This document shows, in pieces, positions 26,955 through 38,229 of a stretch of 64,000 bases of DNA (the stretch's first letter is position 1; each line of letters opens with the position of its first letter). Location: assembly GCF_021366795.1 (NCBI RefSeq), contig NZ_JAHCPS010000004.1:153315-217314 (forward strand). Direction: 5' to 3'. The stretch is from Macrococcoides caseolyticum (lineage in GTDB: Bacteria > Bacillota > Bacilli > Staphylococcales > Staphylococcaceae). The notes under the pieces were generated by a model. That model worked only from the letters and a program-made list of their open reading frames with translations. It ran no database searches and was not told the origin of the DNA. The position numbers were made by a program, and so were the translations under genes.

Positions 26955-28028
26955 TTAATTTAAGCTCATTTTAAATCTTAAAAATAATTCATTATAGCGT
27001 TTAATATTTTCAAATCCTAAATCTTCATAGACTTCTAACTTTTCCTGAACGGATTTTTTAGGATAGAAACGTTCATCTTCACGCGTTTCTTTATCTAACA
27101 ATTTATAGCTTGCTGCATTTGGTGTTGCATAGCCTACCCATTCAGTATTTTGCTTACCAATTTTTGCATCCAGTAAGAAATTAATAAACTGATGTGCACC
27201 TTCAACATTTTGCGCTGTTTTTGGAATGACGATATTATCAAACCAAAGATTAGATCCTTCTTTAGGCACAACGAAATCCAAATTTTCATTTTCCGTCATG
27301 ATGTCTGCGCCCATACCACTCCATACAACAGCAACATCTGCTTCTTTTTGTACCATCATTGTATTAATTTCATCTGCGACAATGCCTTTAACGTTTGGTC
27401 CTAATTTTTCTAATTTTTGTTCAGCTAATGCGAGTTTATGTGGGTTGGTTTCGTTCAGTGATTCCCCCATACTATTGAGTGAGAATCCCAATGCTTCACG
27501 CGCACCATCAACGATTAATACATTATTCTTTAAACGTTTGTCCCACAAGCTCTCCCAACTTGAAAAATCAATGCCTTTTGTCGTATCCGGATTATATAAT
27601 ATCCCAACTGTGCCCCAGAAATACGGAATTGAGTATCGATTACCTTTATCAAAATCCAAATCTAAAAAGTCCGGATTGATATTTTTTAAGTTCGGAATTT
27701 TTTTATGATTGATTGGAATTAATAACTTTTCTTCTTTCATCTTTTGAATGGCATACTCACTTGGTACTGCAACATCATAATGTGTACCACCATTTTTAAT
27801 TTTAGCAAGCATCGACTCATTAGAATCGAATGTTTCAAGAATAACACGTATCCCGTATTCTTTTTCAAATTGCTTAAGTAAATCCGGGTCTATATACTCA
27901 CCCCAGTTATACACATAGAGGATATTGCCTTTACCACTCTTTGGCGGCGGATCAATAAACTTTGTAGCACTTAATAATAATACTGCAACGACGAGTGATG
28001 TTATGATTAACTGCATCAATTGTTTCAT
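26955..28028 (-). CDS. potD: Spermidine/putrescine ABC transporter substrate-binding protein PotD
   Basis: 357 residues. An N-terminal hydrophobic segment (about 5-24) precedes a type II periplasmic-binding fold starting at LYVYNWGEYIDPDLL (about 37-51). Polyamine-binding features include DVAVPSEYAIQKM (about 84-96) and NPDFLDLDFDKGNRYSIPY. There is no lipobox cysteine (the segment reads LLLSATKF), so the protein is probably held by an uncleaved signal anchor. It overlaps potC by 4 bp (ATGA) and is last in potABCD. Confidence 0.92.
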   Translation of the reverse strand: MKQLMQLIITSLVVAVLLLSATKFIDPPPKSGKGNILYVYNWGEYIDPDLLKQFEKEYGIRVILETFDSNESMLAKIKNGGTHYDVAVPSEYAIQKMKEEKLLIPINHKKIPNLKNINPDFLDLDFDKGNRYSIPYFWGTVGILYNPDTTKGIDFSSWESLWDKRLKNNVLIVDGAREALGFSLNSMGESLNETNPHKLALAEQKLEKLGPNVKGIVADEINTMMVQKEADVAVVWSGMGADIMTENENLDFVVPKEGSNLWFDNIVIPKTAQNVEGAHQFINFLLDAKIGKQNTEWVGYATPNAASYKLLDKETREDERFYPKKSVQEKLEVYEDLGFENIKRYNELFLRFKMSLN

Positions 28029-28837
28029 TTTACAGCACCTGCTTTCACTCTTCTTTTCTTCTCCTGATTATTAGAAATAAAGTAGTACACTAGAATGATT
28101 GTCATCACGAGTAAAAAGATGAGTGTACTAATTGCATTAATTTCCATTGATATACCTTTACGCGCCATAGAATAAATCTCAACGGATAATACGCTAAAGC
28201 CATTCCCAGTGACAAAGAAACTTACCGTAAAGTCATCTAAACTATAAGTTAATGCCATGAAAAACCCAGCAAAAGCGCCCGGAAGAATATGAGGAATAAT
28301 CACTTTCGTAATCGTTTGATACGTACTCGCGCCTAAATCATAACTTGCATTAATAAGTGACTGATTCATATCATATAATTTCGGTAACACGAGTAACACA
28401 ACAATCGGGACACAAAAGGCAATATGTGAAATCAATACCGACCAGAATCCTAATCCAAGTCCCGTGAAGTGTCCAATCACTGTAAATAATATTAAAAATG
28501 ATGATCCGATAACAACATCACTACTCACCATCAAAATATTATTTAATGTTAGTAATCCAACCTTTAACTGTTTATTACGCATATAATGAATGCCAAGGGC
28601 GCCACAAATCCCGATTACTGTAGAAATACTTGCCGCAATCAATGCGACAGCCAGCGTATTTAAGATAATGACAAGTAATCGTTTGTTTTCAAATACGGCT
28701 TTATAATGATCCAGTGTAAATGATTCAAAGTGATTCATGTTGCCTGCTGAATTAAATGAATAATACATTAAATAAAATATCGGGAAGTAAAGGATAAACA
28801 GTGCAACACCTAAAAAGAGTCGAGAACCTAATTTCAT
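28025..28837 (-). CDS. potC: Polyamine ABC transporter permease PotC
   Basis: A 270-residue permease with six predicted helices. The BPD-transporter EAA loop is NASYDLGASTYQTITKVIIPHILPG, seen at about residues 163-187. It pairs with PotB to form the membrane channel. Four-base ATGA overlaps join it to potB upstream and potD downstream. Confidence 0.92.
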   Translation of the reverse strand: MKLGSRLFLGVALFILYFPIFYLMYYSFNSAGNMNHFESFTLDHYKAVFENKRLLVIILNTLAVALIAASISTVIGICGALGIHYMRNKQLKVGLLTLNNILMVSSDVVIGSSFLILFTVIGHFTGLGLGFWSVLISHIAFCVPIVVLLVLPKLYDMNQSLINASYDLGASTYQTITKVIIPHILPGAFAGFFMALTYSLDDFTVSFFVTGNGFSVLSVEIYSMARKGISMEINAISTLIFLLVMTIILVYYFISNNQEKKRRVKAGAVK

Positions 28838-29640
28838 TTCGCACCTTCACTTCCTTCCTTCGATTTCGTAATAATCATGACGAAAGCCATCGCTAAAATT
28901 AAGAATACTGCGATAGTTGAACCCATACCATAGTTTTGAGTTACCAGGAATTGTTCTTCTATGGCTGTTCCTAAGTTGACAACTTTGTTACCCGCGATTA
29001 AGCGTGTAATCATAAATAAACTTAATGCAGGGATAAATGTGACCTGGATACCTGTCTTAACACCTTCCCATGAGAGTGGCATAATTACTTTCCTAAATGT
29101 CGTCATCTCTGTTGCGCCTAAATCACGTGACGCCTGAAGTAAATTCTCAGGAATCGCATTCATACTATTGAATATTGGCAGTATCATAAATGGAATATAA
29201 ATATAAACAGACACAAATATAAATGCTGTATTCGTAAATAGTAAATGGGTCGCAGGTAAATGCATCCAGTTCAATAAGTCATTAATCGTTCCTTCTTTAC
29301 TGAATATCCCGATAAATGCATAGGTCTTTAATAATAAATTAATCCAAGTCGGTAAAATGATAATTAATAGCCACAATTGCTTATTCTTTAGAGAACGCAT
29401 CACATAAGCAATTGGATATGAAATGACTAAGCAGGTTAAAGTAATTATCGCTGCATAAATCAATGAACTTATCGTCATTTTAAAGTACGCCATTGAGAAG
29501 AAATCCTTATAATTTTCTAACGTAAAATGACCCTGTTGATTCGTAAAACTTGTATAAAATATCATAATCAGTGGCATTATGATAAATATAACTACCCAGA
29601 TTAAATACGGTATCAGAAAATATTTCTTCGCTTTATCCAT
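28834..29640 (-). CDS. potB: Polyamine ABC transporter permease PotB
   Basis: A 268-residue permease with six helices and an EAA loop at about 166-190 (ASRDLGATEMTTFRKVIMPLS). The start at ATG 29640 (product MDKAKKYFLIPYL) is chosen because it follows the potA stop by one base and potA's last codons supply GAGGTG as ribosome site. An in-frame start at 29724 would add an unlikely Cys-rich, non-membrane leader inside potA. Confidence 0.92.
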   Translation of the reverse strand: MDKAKKYFLIPYLIWVVIFIIMPLIMIFYTSFTNQQGHFTLENYKDFFSMAYFKMTISSLIYAAIITLTCLVISYPIAYVMRSLKNKQLWLLIIILPTWINLLLKTYAFIGIFSKEGTINDLLNWMHLPATHLLFTNTAFIFVSVYIYIPFMILPIFNSMNAIPENLLQASRDLGATEMTTFRKVIMPLSWEGVKTGIQVTFIPALSLFMITRLIAGNKVVNLGTAIEEQFLVTQNYGMGSTIAVFLILAMAFVMIITKSKEGSEGAK

Positions 29641-29641
29641 A

Positions 29642-30724
29642 CTACACCTCGTATGACTCGATACGCGCATCAAATTCTTCTTCTGTTTCACCTGGCAGCA
29701 TAATATGGATGGCTTCATCATCAAATGTTAAACCAACGTGTTCACCAGGTGTTGCGCGTTTCGTTGATTGTATGATCCATTCATTCCCTGCTTCATCATG
29801 ACAACAAATTTCATAATGAACACCACGGAATAGCTGTGTATCAACAACTGCTTTTATCTTACCTTGATCGGCAGTTGTAATCTCAATATCTTCAGGACGG
29901 ATGACAACATCGACTTTGGCATCAGGTTTAAATCCTTTGTCGACACATGTATAACTTTTACCATACATTTCAACAACGTAATCAGCTTTCATAATACCAC
30001 TGACAATATTGGACTCACCAATAAAATCAGCAACATATCGGTTAATCGGTTCATCATAAATATCTGTTGGTGTGCCACTTTGTTCGATTTTTCCTTTGTT
30101 CATAACAAAGATATAATCACTCATAGCAAGTGCTTCTTCCTGATCATGTGTGACAAAGATAAATGTCTTGCCTAATCGCTGCTGAATTTCACGTAATTCG
30201 TATTGCATCTCAGTACGTAGTTTTAAATCAAGCGCTGATAATGGTTCATCAAGTAAGATGATTTCAGGTTCATTCACGATTGCACGTGCAATGGCCACAC
30301 GTTGACGTTGTCCACCACTCATGTCTTTAATTTCACGATGCTCAAATCCATCAAGTTTAACAAGTTTCAATGCATCCAAAACTTTCGTTTCAATTTCCTT
30401 GGCATTTACTTTTTTAATACGCAGACCGAAAGCAACGTTTTCAAAGACATTTAAGTGCGGAAATAATGCATAGTCCTGAAAAACAGTATTCACGCGACGT
30501 TTATTCGCTGGAATATCATTAATGCGGTTCCCTTCAAAAAAGATATCACCCTCAGATGGCTTTTCAAACCCTGCAATTAAACGTAATATCGTCGTCTTAC
30601 CACAGCCTGACGGTCCAAGCAATGTGTAAAACTTACCTTCTTCAATTTCAAAGTTGATGTTATCAAGTACTTTGTTTGATCCGTAAGCTTTAGATACGTT
30701 ATTAAATTGGATAAATTTCTTCAT
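29642..30724 (-). CDS. potA: Polyamine ABC transporter ATPase PotA
   Basis: A 360-residue ABC ATPase with Walker [10 protein letters not shown] (about 38-46), the Q-loop [11 protein letters not shown], signature [10 protein letters not shown] (about 134-143), Walker [13 protein letters not shown] (about 155-166) and the H-switch [12 protein letters not shown]. The C-terminal TOBE/OB regulatory domain (about 240-360) is present. It energises uptake of spermidine/putrescine through PotBC. It starts 9 bp after the cupin regulator gene. Confidence 0.95.
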   Translation of the reverse strand: MKKFIQFNNVSKAYGSNKVLDNINFEIEEGKFYTLLGPSGCGKTTILRLIAGFEKPSEGDIFFEGNRINDIPANKRRVNTVFQDYALFPHLNVFENVAFGLRIKKVNAKEIETKVLDALKLVKLDGFEHREIKDMSGGQRQRVAIARAIVNEPEIILLDEPLSALDLKLRTEMQYELREIQQRLGKTFIFVTHDQEEALAMSDYIFVMNKGKIEQSGTPTDIYDEPINRYVADFIGESNIVSGIMKADYVVEMYGKSYTCVDKGFKPDAKVDVVIRPEDIEITTADQGKIKAVVDTQLFRGVHYEICCHDEAGNEWIIQSTKRATPGEHVGLTFDDEAIHIMLPGETEEEFDARIESYEV

Positions 30725-30733
30725 AACACACCC

Positions 30734-31276
30734 CTATAAATATGATTCAGTTGCAACGATTAATACCCGTGCATCTTTTTTAAATTTATTAAATAGCTGA
30801 TGAGATTCATTGGCTTTAAAGTAAAATGACTCTCCTCGTCGTGCTGTGTATTCTTTTCTGCCGATTCGAATACTTGCTGTCCCATCTAAAACATAGATAA
30901 AACTATCAGACAAACTCGGTTCAAACTTCTTATATTCAGAATCTGGTCTTAGCGTAATGATGACGGGTTCCATATCAAACTCATTAGAATCTGGTACTAA
31001 CCACTGTATCAAATAACCGTTGTCATATTCATCATAAAACGTTTGTTCAGATTTCGGATAATAGATGCGCTGTTCGTGCATCTTTTCATTAAAGAAATCT
31101 GATGGTCTTGAACCAAGCACTTCTAAAATATTAAAAAATGTTTCCATTGATGGCGAACATAAATTTCGTTCTAATTGAGAGATATATCCTTTAGATAAAT
31201 CGGTACGTTCACCGAGCTCTTCCTGCGTTAAATTCTTTTGACGTCGTAAATCTTTAATTTTTTTACCTATATCCAT
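30734..31276 (-). CDS. XRE-cupin transcriptional regulator of the pot operon (PuuR-like)
   Basis: 180 residues: an N-terminal helix-turn-helix of XRE type (about 1-60, LTQEELGERTDLSKGYISQL) and a C-terminal cupin domain (about 105-178, SFIYVLDGTASIRIG and GESFYFKANESHQLF). PuuR-like proteins of this layout respond to polyamines. ATG 31276 is preferred over 31360, since the HTH begins at once and AAGGTG is upstream. It is first in a five-gene unit with potABCD, so it probably regulates polyamine uptake and itself; ligand identity is inference. Confidence 0.88.
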   Translation of the reverse strand: MDIGKKIKDLRRQKNLTQEELGERTDLSKGYISQLERNLCSPSMETFFNILEVLGSRPSDFFNEKMHEQRIYYPKSEQTFYDEYDNGYLIQWLVPDSNEFDMEPVIITLRPDSEYKKFEPSLSDSFIYVLDGTASIRIGRKEYTARRGESFYFKANESHQLFNKFKKDARVLIVATESYL

Positions 31277-31303
31277 GTATTCACACCTTAGTTTAATAAT
31301 AAT

Positions 31304-31316
31304 AAACATATTGTTT
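31304..31316. promoter_or_regulatory. Possible operator AAACA-TAT-TGTTT upstream of the pot regulator
   Basis: A perfect 5-bp inverted repeat with a 3-base centre, 28 bp upstream of the regulator start codon. XRE-cupin regulators often bind sites in their own promoters; the assignment is inference from position and symmetry. Confidence 0.35.
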
Positions 31317-31384
31317 AGAAGCATCTCAAATATAGCAAAAAATATACGAGAAAACAACATTAATACTAAATTTTTAGTTTAAAA

Positions 31385-31660
31385 CTACATTTTAAATGTC
31401 TTCTCCCCTGCTTCTACAGCTGCCTTAAATCGCTTCGTAACAAGGTAGCCATCATAGGTTGAGGCATTTTTAAAATCTTTGTAAATTTTGTTTTCATCGG
31501 ACTTCATGGGTGCTACCTTTTTAAATGCTTTGTATACCGCACCGAAATCATCTGTGTTAACCTTTGACTCATACGCATCTTCAACTAATGCGAGAAAATT
31601 GACGACATCAATGATTTCTTCTTGTGACCAGTCCGGGTCAATAGGATAACTATAACTCAT
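31385..31660 (-). CDS. UPF0223 family protein (YktA-like)
   Basis: A 91-residue soluble protein beginning MSYSYPIDPDWSQEEIIDVV, close to the S. aureus UPF0223 protein. The helical fold has a conserved centre FKKVAPMKSDENKIYKDF. Its function is unknown. It lies beyond the pdh terminator and upstream of the pot regulator on the same strand, with a 108-bp gap that probably holds the pot promoter. Confidence 0.88.
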   Translation of the reverse strand: MSYSYPIDPDWSQEEIIDVVNFLALVEDAYESKVNTDDFGAVYKAFKKVAPMKSDENKIYKDFKNASTYDGYLVTKRFKAAVEAGEKTFKM

Positions 31661-31673
31661 ATTGCAACCTCCG

Positions 31674-31707
31674 TAAAAAAAGCACTATTCATCTCTGAAT
31701 AGTGCTT
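31674..31707 (-). terminator. Terminator of the pdhABCD operon
   Basis: A perfect 12-bp stem (31680-31691 with 31696-31707) with a TCTC-type tetraloop, followed on the minus strand by T6. It lies 20 bp past the pdhD stop. Confidence 0.85.
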
Positions 31708-31727
31708 AATATATTATTTTTATTATA

Positions 31728-33134
31728 TTACATTGTGTGGATTGGGTTACCTAAAGCAACTTCCGCTGCTTCCATTGTAATTTCACCTAAAGATGGGTGT
31801 GCATGAATTGTTAATGCGATATCTTCAACAGTCATACCTGTTTCAATTGCTAAACCTAATTCTGCGATCATATCTGATGCACCAGAACCAGCGATTTGAG
31901 CACCAATTAATAAACCATCTTCTTTTAATGAGATTAATTTTAAGAAACCATCTGTTTCACCAATTGATAATGCACGACCATTCGCTGCATATGGGAATTT
32001 AGATGCTTTGAAATCTAATCCTTCTTCTTTCGCCATTGCTTCAGTATAACCTACTGTTGCAAGTTCAGGCTCAGTGAAACATACTGCAGGAATTGCTAAG
32101 TAATCTACTTCAGATTTTTCTCCAGCGATAACTTCAGCTGCAACTTTACCTTCGTATGAAGCTTTGTGCGCTAATGGAGGACCTGCAACGATATCTCCGA
32201 TAGCGAAGATGTTGTCAACTGAAGAACGACCTTCTTCGTTAACTTCAACTAAGCCACGATCTGTTAATTTAACGCCTAAAGATTCTAAACCGATTTCTTC
32301 AGTATTTGGACGACGACCTACTGTTACTAAGCAGTAATCTGCTTCAATAGTATGTGTTTCGCCTTTAGCTTCATAAGTTACTTTAACACCAGTTTCGCTC
32401 TCTTCAGCAGATTTAGCCATTGCTTCAGTTACAATGTCTACACCTTTTTTCTTAAGACCTTTTTTAACAACTTGTGTCATTTGTTTTTCGAATCCGCCTA
32501 AGATATCTTTAGCGCCTTCTAAAATTGTAACTTTAGTACCGAAGTTAGCGTAAGCAGTACCTAATTCAGAACCGATATAACCGCCACCAACAACGACTAA
32601 GCTTTCTGGAATTTCAGTTAATGATAAAGCACCTGTTGAGTCGATAACACGTTTGTTGAATTTGAAGTTTGGAATTTCAATTGGACGTGAACCTGTTGCA
32701 ATGATTGCATGTTTGAATGTGTAAGTTTGGCTTGCTTTTTCAGTCATAACTTTTAAGTTATTTTGATCAACGAAGTAAGCTTCACCTTCAACGATTTCAA
32801 CTTTGTTACCTTTTAATAAGGCACCAACACCGCCAGTTAATTTTTGAACAACGCCGCCTTTGAATTCTTGAACTTTAGAGAAATCAACTGTAACGTTTTC
32901 TGCTTTAATTCCGAAGTCTTCAGAATGTTTTGCTGTCTCATATTTATGAGAAGCAGATAATAAAGCTTTAGAAGGAATACATCCAACGTTTAAACATACG
33001 CCTCCAAAGTTACCTTTCTCAACGATTGTTACTTTTTGTCCTAATTGTGCTGCACGAATTGCTGCGACATATCCACCAGGACCTGCTCCGATTACAATAG
33101 TATCTGTTTCAATAGGAAAATCTCCAACTACCAT
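31728..33134 (-). CDS. pdhD: Dihydrolipoyl dehydrogenase, E3 of pyruvate dehydrogenase
   Basis: A 468-residue flavoenzyme that reoxidises dihydrolipoyl groups of E2 with NAD+. It has FAD-binding [17 protein letters not shown] (about 17-33), the redox disulphide [13 protein letters not shown] (C47/C52), NAD-binding [10 protein letters not shown] (about 183-192), and the C-terminal HAHPSLGE active-site His-Glu pair (about 446-453). It starts 4 bp after pdhC. Confidence 0.97.
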   Translation of the reverse strand: MVVGDFPIETDTIVIGAGPGGYVAAIRAAQLGQKVTIVEKGNFGGVCLNVGCIPSKALLSASHKYETAKHSEDFGIKAENVTVDFSKVQEFKGGVVQKLTGGVGALLKGNKVEIVEGEAYFVDQNNLKVMTEKASQTYTFKHAIIATGSRPIEIPNFKFNKRVIDSTGALSLTEIPESLVVVGGGYIGSELGTAYANFGTKVTILEGAKDILGGFEKQMTQVVKKGLKKKGVDIVTEAMAKSAEESETGVKVTYEAKGETHTIEADYCLVTVGRRPNTEEIGLESLGVKLTDRGLVEVNEEGRSSVDNIFAIGDIVAGPPLAHKASYEGKVAAEVIAGEKSEVDYLAIPAVCFTEPELATVGYTEAMAKEEGLDFKASKFPYAANGRALSIGETDGFLKLISLKEDGLLIGAQIAGSGASDMIAELGLAIETGMTVEDIALTIHAHPSLGEITMEAAEVALGNPIHTM

Positions 33135-33138
33135 CTGT

Positions 33139-34428
33139 TTACCCCTCCATTAATAATAATTCTGGATTATTTAATAAACGCTTAATATGATTCATAGCAT
33201 TTTGGCCTGTAGCACCATCGATTTGACGGTGGTCAAAGCTTAATGATAATGCTAATACTGGTGCTGCAACGATTTCGCCATCTTTAACGATAGGTTTTTG
33301 AGCGATACGACCAATACCTAAAATTGCAACTTCAGGATGGTTAATTACTGGCGTGAACCATTGTCCACCAGCTGAACCTATATTACTAATTGTACATGAT
33401 GCACCCTTCATTTCGCTAGGAGAAAGTTTGCCATCACGTGCTTTAACAGCTAATTCATTAATTTCATCAGAAATTGCGAAGATTGATTTACGATCTGCAT
33501 TTTTAACGACTGGTACTAATAAACCACGTTCAGTATCAGCTGCGATACCGATGTTGTAGTAATGTTTGTGTACAACTTCTTCAGTTGCATCATCTAATGA
33601 AGTGTTTAACGCTGGGTAAGCTTTTAATGCTGATACTAACGCTTTAACAACATATGGTAAGAATGTTAATTTCGTACCTTGTTCAGCAGCGATTTCTTTA
33701 AATTTCTTACGGTGATCCCATAATGCTTGCACTTCAACTTCATCCATTAACGTAACGTGTGGTGCAGTGTGTTTAGAGTTAACCATTGCTTTAGCAATCG
33801 CTTTACGCATTGCAGGAATTTTTTCGCGTGTTTCAGGGAAATCGCCTTCTGGTGCAACAACTGGTTGTGGTGCTGCTTTTTCAGCTGCTGGTTGTGCTGT
33901 CGTTGCTTCTTCTTTCGCTTGAGGTGCAGATTGTCCACCTTCTAAGTAAGCTAAGATATCGTCTTTTAATACACGACCGTTTTTACCAGTTCCTGTTACA
34001 GCTTTGATGTTAACACCTTTTTCACGTGCAAGTTTACGCACTGAAGGCATCGCGATAACACGACGGTTTTCATCCACATCAACTGCAGCAGGTGCTTTAG
34101 TTTCTGCTGCTTTCGCTTCTTCTTTAACTTCAGCTTTCGCTTCTTCTTTTGGTGCTTCTTCAGTTGATGCTGATTCTTGCGCATGTGCATCGTCTGAATC
34201 GATTGTTACGATAACATCACCTAAGTTTGCGACTGTTCCTTCTTCAGCTACGATTGTATTGATTGTACCTGAAACTGGAGATGGAATTTCCACTACAGAT
34301 TTATCATTTTGTACTTCACATAAAATGTCATCTTCAGCAATAGTGTCACCAGCTGCAACGAACCACTTTACGATTTCACCTTCAAAAATCCCCTCACCAA
34401 GAGCGGGTAATTTAAATTCAAATGCCAC
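33139..34428 (-). CDS. pdhC: Dihydrolipoamide acetyltransferase, E2 of pyruvate dehydrogenase
   Basis: A 429-residue E2 core subunit with one lipoyl domain (about 1-76, lipoyl-Lys in [12 protein letters not shown]), an Ala/Glu/Lys-rich linker (about 80-122), a peripheral-subunit binding domain (about 124-160, [15 protein letters not shown]) and the catalytic domain (about 205-429) with the HxxxD motif DHRQIDGA. It transfers acetyl groups to CoA. A 113-bp gap with a strong hairpin separates it from pdhB, so E2 dosage may be set separately. Confidence 0.97.
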   Translation of the reverse strand: MAFEFKLPALGEGIFEGEIVKWFVAAGDTIAEDDILCEVQNDKSVVEIPSPVSGTINTIVAEEGTVANLGDVIVTIDSDDAHAQESASTEEAPKEEAKAEVKEEAKAAETKAPAAVDVDENRRVIAMPSVRKLAREKGVNIKAVTGTGKNGRVLKDDILAYLEGGQSAPQAKEEATTAQPAAEKAAPQPVVAPEGDFPETREKIPAMRKAIAKAMVNSKHTAPHVTLMDEVEVQALWDHRKKFKEIAAEQGTKLTFLPYVVKALVSALKAYPALNTSLDDATEEVVHKHYYNIGIAADTERGLLVPVVKNADRKSIFAISDEINELAVKARDGKLSPSEMKGASCTISNIGSAGGQWFTPVINHPEVAILGIGRIAQKPIVKDGEIVAAPVLALSLSFDHRQIDGATGQNAMNHIKRLLNNPELLLMEG

Positions 34429-34483
34429 AATAAATTCCTCCTAAAAGAATAAAATAGATTTTACGATTTTTATCATTTACATA

Positions 34484-34521
34484 ATGAAAAGTAACAACTG
34501 CAATGCAATGTTACTTTTCAT
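34484..34521. promoter_or_regulatory. Perfect 13-bp inverted repeat between pdhB and pdhC
   Basis: ATGAAAAGTAACA (34484-34496) pairs with TGTTACTTTTCAT (34509-34521) across a 12-base loop. No run of T follows on the minus strand, so it is more like an mRNA-stabilising or processing hairpin than a full terminator. Confidence 0.6.
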
Positions 34522-34541
34522 GTCTTATCAATCAAAGCACA

Positions 34542-35519
34542 TTAGAATTCTAATGTCTTTTTCGCTGCTTCAATGATATCTTCTTTGTTTGGTAACCAAA
34601 CGTGTTCAGCTTGTGTGAATGGGTAAGCTGTATCAGCTGCTGCAACACGTGCGATAGGTGCTTCTAATGAAAGGATAGCACGTTCTGAAATTTCAGAAAC
34701 AACAGTTGCACCAACACCTGCTTGTTTTTGAGCTTCTTGAACAACAACAACACGGCCCGTTTTTTCAACTGAAGCGATGATTGTTTCGATATCTAAAGGT
34801 TGAACTGTACGTAAGTCAATGACTTCGATTGAGTGCCCTTCTTTTTCTAATGCTTCAGCTGCTTTTAATGATTCTTGAACCATTGCACCGTATGTGATGA
34901 TTGATAAATCAGTACCTTCTTTTTTCACGGCTGCTTTACCAATTTCAATTGTGTATTCTTCTTCAGGTACTTCTTCACGGAATGAACGGTATAATTTCAT
35001 GTGCTCTAAGAATACAACTGGATCGTTGTCACGAATCGCTGAAATTAATAAACCTTTCGCTTCGTATGGACTTGAAGGAATAACAACTTTTAAACCAGGT
35101 GTTTGTGCAACTAAACCTTCTAAATTATCTGCGTGTAATTCTGGTGTATGAACACCACCACCAAATGGTGAACGGATAACAACAGGTGCTGACTTAGTAC
35201 CACCCGAACGGAAACTTTGACGTGATAATTGTGCTGCTAATGAGTCGAATACTTCGAATACAAATCCGAAGAACTGGATTTCCATTACTGGTCGGTAACC
35301 TGTTAAAGTGAAACCAACAGCTAAACCACCAATACCTGACTCTGCTAATGGTGTATCAAATACTCGATCTTCACCAAATTCTTTTTGAAGTCCTTCAGTC
35401 GCACGGAATACACCACCATTGACACCAACGTCTTCTCCGAATACTAGAACGTTTTCGTCATTTTTAAGTTCTGTTTGAAGTGCATTTGTTATTGCTTGGA
35501 TCATCGTTAATTGTGCCAT
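34542..35519 (-). CDS. pdhB: Pyruvate dehydrogenase E1 component subunit beta
   Basis: A 325-residue transketolase-type subunit. Conserved stretches are [18 protein letters not shown] (about 27-44), [14 protein letters not shown] (about 80-93) and [17 protein letters not shown] (about 118-134). It forms the alpha2beta2 E1 with PdhA, which decarboxylates pyruvate with thiamine diphosphate. It begins 3 bp after pdhA. Confidence 0.97.
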   Translation of the reverse strand: MAQLTMIQAITNALQTELKNDENVLVFGEDVGVNGGVFRATEGLQKEFGEDRVFDTPLAESGIGGLAVGFTLTGYRPVMEIQFFGFVFEVFDSLAAQLSRQSFRSGGTKSAPVVIRSPFGGGVHTPELHADNLEGLVAQTPGLKVVIPSSPYEAKGLLISAIRDNDPVVFLEHMKLYRSFREEVPEEEYTIEIGKAAVKKEGTDLSIITYGAMVQESLKAAEALEKEGHSIEVIDLRTVQPLDIETIIASVEKTGRVVVVQEAQKQAGVGATVVSEISERAILSLEAPIARVAAADTAYPFTQAEHVWLPNKEDIIEAAKKTLEF

Positions 35520-35522
35520 GAC

Positions 35523-36659
<1,137 letters not shown>

Positions 36660-36726
36660 TTATTTAATCATTACATTATCTATCATATCACATTTGTGTA
36701 CTACAGATAAAGAAAAAGATTTAAAA

Positions 36727-36763
36727 GAAAAAACAGCGTCACATCAATAGTTGAGGACGCTGT
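36727..36763 (-). terminator. Terminator after the YkyA-like gene
   Basis: On the minus strand ACAGCGTC pairs with GACGCTGT across a 15-base gap and runs into TTTTTTCTTTT. Confidence 0.75.
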
Positions 36764-36830
36764 ATTACCACAATAATTATTCTGTTATATATCAGGAAAC
36801 GCTTTCATTATAACACAATTGACACACTTA

Positions 36831-37463
36831 TTAACCTTCGTTTAACGTTTTAACGATTGGGCGTTTATTGGTTTCAACTTGTCGCGATACTTTTGTATAC
36901 GCATCAGTTTTACCTTGGAATTGTTTGTATAACTTTGTGACTGCACCGATTTTTTCATTCACTAAGTTTTTATCCACAGGTGTTGCTTTTAAAGTATTAA
37001 ATAAATCCTTTTCTTTTTTTAGAATCTCCTGGTAGGCTTTCATCATTGTTTCGTGTTTTTCATATTTATCATCTAATGATGAAACAAGCGGTTCTACTTG
37101 TTTTTTCTGTTCTTTATCTTCTACAGCTTTGGCATCTTTTTTTGAAGCTTCAAATAACTTTTTTGATTTCGCCATTGCTTTTATTTCTTTGTCAGCAATC
37201 GCTTTACGCTCATCTGTATTTTTAATTAAATCTTCTGCGATACCCTTTAACTCAATTTCTTTCGCCTTATTGACTTTATTAAATAAATCTAATTTTTTAT
37301 TTTCTAGTTTTTCTAATTTACTGCTCGATTCAACAAGTTCCTTTTCGACTTTATTTGCCTCATCCACTTGTTTATAAAACGCCTCAAGGTTAGCTGTTTT
37401 ATTTGAACAAGCCACAAGTAAGACCATTAAACTGACAAGGAATAGTCCTTTTAATTTTTTCAT
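36831..37463 (-). CDS. YkyA family putative cell-wall binding lipoprotein
   Basis: 210 residues with a lipoprotein signal (lipobox LVAC, C19) and then almost continuous heptad-like helix rich in Lys and Glu, predicting a long coiled coil outside the membrane. The size and topology match the YkyA family, whose gene lies beside pdhA in B. subtilis. Its role is not established. It is separated from pdhA by a terminator, so it is an independent unit. Confidence 0.85.
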   Translation of the reverse strand: MKKLKGLFLVSLMVLLVACSNKTANLEAFYKQVDEANKVEKELVESSSKLEKLENKKLDLFNKVNKAKEIELKGIAEDLIKNTDERKAIADKEIKAMAKSKKLFEASKKDAKAVEDKEQKKQVEPLVSSLDDKYEKHETMMKAYQEILKKEKDLFNTLKATPVDKNLVNEKIGAVTKLYKQFQGKTDAYTKVSRQVETNKRPIVKTLNEG

Positions 37464-37584
37464 TATTACATCCTCCTCTATTGATGATTCTAATGTTATA
37501 TGTTTTTTCCTTTATTTTCAATGTATATAATGCAAACCTGTAATGAATCTGATATATTTTATAGTAATAAAGGAGAGAAAAGCT

Positions 37585-38139
37585 ATGTTAACAATGAAAG
37601 ATATTATTCGAGATGGACACCCGACGTTACGAGAAAAAGCAGAGGTAGTTGCATTACCATTATCAGAAGAAAACCAAAAACTCATTGACGATATGCTTGA
37701 ATTTTTAAAGATGAGTCAAGACGATGTATTAGCAAAGAAATACAATTTACGCAGCGGTGTTGGGATTGCCGCACCCCAATTAAATCATAAAAAACGCATG
37801 CTCGTTATTTATTTTTATGATGACAAAACAGAAAAATATGTTGAGCATCAACTGATCAATCCTAAAATCATAAGCCATAGTGTTGAAAAAGCTTATTTAC
37901 CAACAGGAGAAGGTTGTCTGAGTGTTGACGAAAATATACCAGGACTCGTCCACCGCTATGCACGTATCACTGTTAAAGCCTATCAACCTGATGGTACTGA
38001 AGTGAAACTACGTTTATCAGGATTTGCTGCCATTGTCGCACAACATGAAATCGACCACCTTAATGGTGTGATGTTCTACGACCATATTAATTCAGATAAC
38101 CCAATGGCAGTTCAACCAAATGCCATTGCAGTACAATAA
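37585..38139 (+). CDS. def: Peptide deformylase
   Basis: A 184-residue type II deformylase that removes the formyl group from nascent peptides. All three motifs are intact: GVGIAAPQ (58-65), EGCLS (109-113, metal ligand C111) and HEIDH (154-158). ATG 37585 is chosen because AAAGGAGAG lies just upstream and the product begins [13 protein letters not shown] as in S. aureus; an earlier in-frame ATG at 37543 lies upstream of the ribosome site. Monocistronic with its own terminator. Confidence 0.96.
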   Translation: MLTMKDIIRDGHPTLREKAEVVALPLSEENQKLIDDMLEFLKMSQDDVLAKKYNLRSGVGIAAPQLNHKKRMLVIYFYDDKTEKYVEHQLINPKIISHSVEKAYLPTGEGCLSVDENIPGLVHRYARITVKAYQPDGTEVKLRLSGFAAIVAQHEIDHLNGVMFYDHINSDNPMAVQPNAIAVQ

Positions 38140-38172
38140 AGGTGAGCCAAGTCATTTGGCTCACCTTCTTTT
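38139..38172 (+). terminator. Terminator of def
   Basis: AAGGTGAGCCAA pairs with TTGGCTCACCTT (38139-38150 with 38156-38167), followed by CTTTT. The stem starts at the last base of the stop codon. Confidence 0.85.
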
Positions 38173-38229
38173 AGGCTTTATATTCAATATAGAGATGTGT
38201 TTCATTCATTATCACGTGCTTCACATTCA

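Noticed and set aside
27226..27708. Open frame of 160 codons antisense to potD
   Set aside because: Fully covered by potD, whose product is recognisable over its whole length.
33747..34444. Several long open frames antisense to pdhC
   Set aside because: They arise from the Ala/Glu/Lys-rich linker codons of pdhC; the sense gene is certain.
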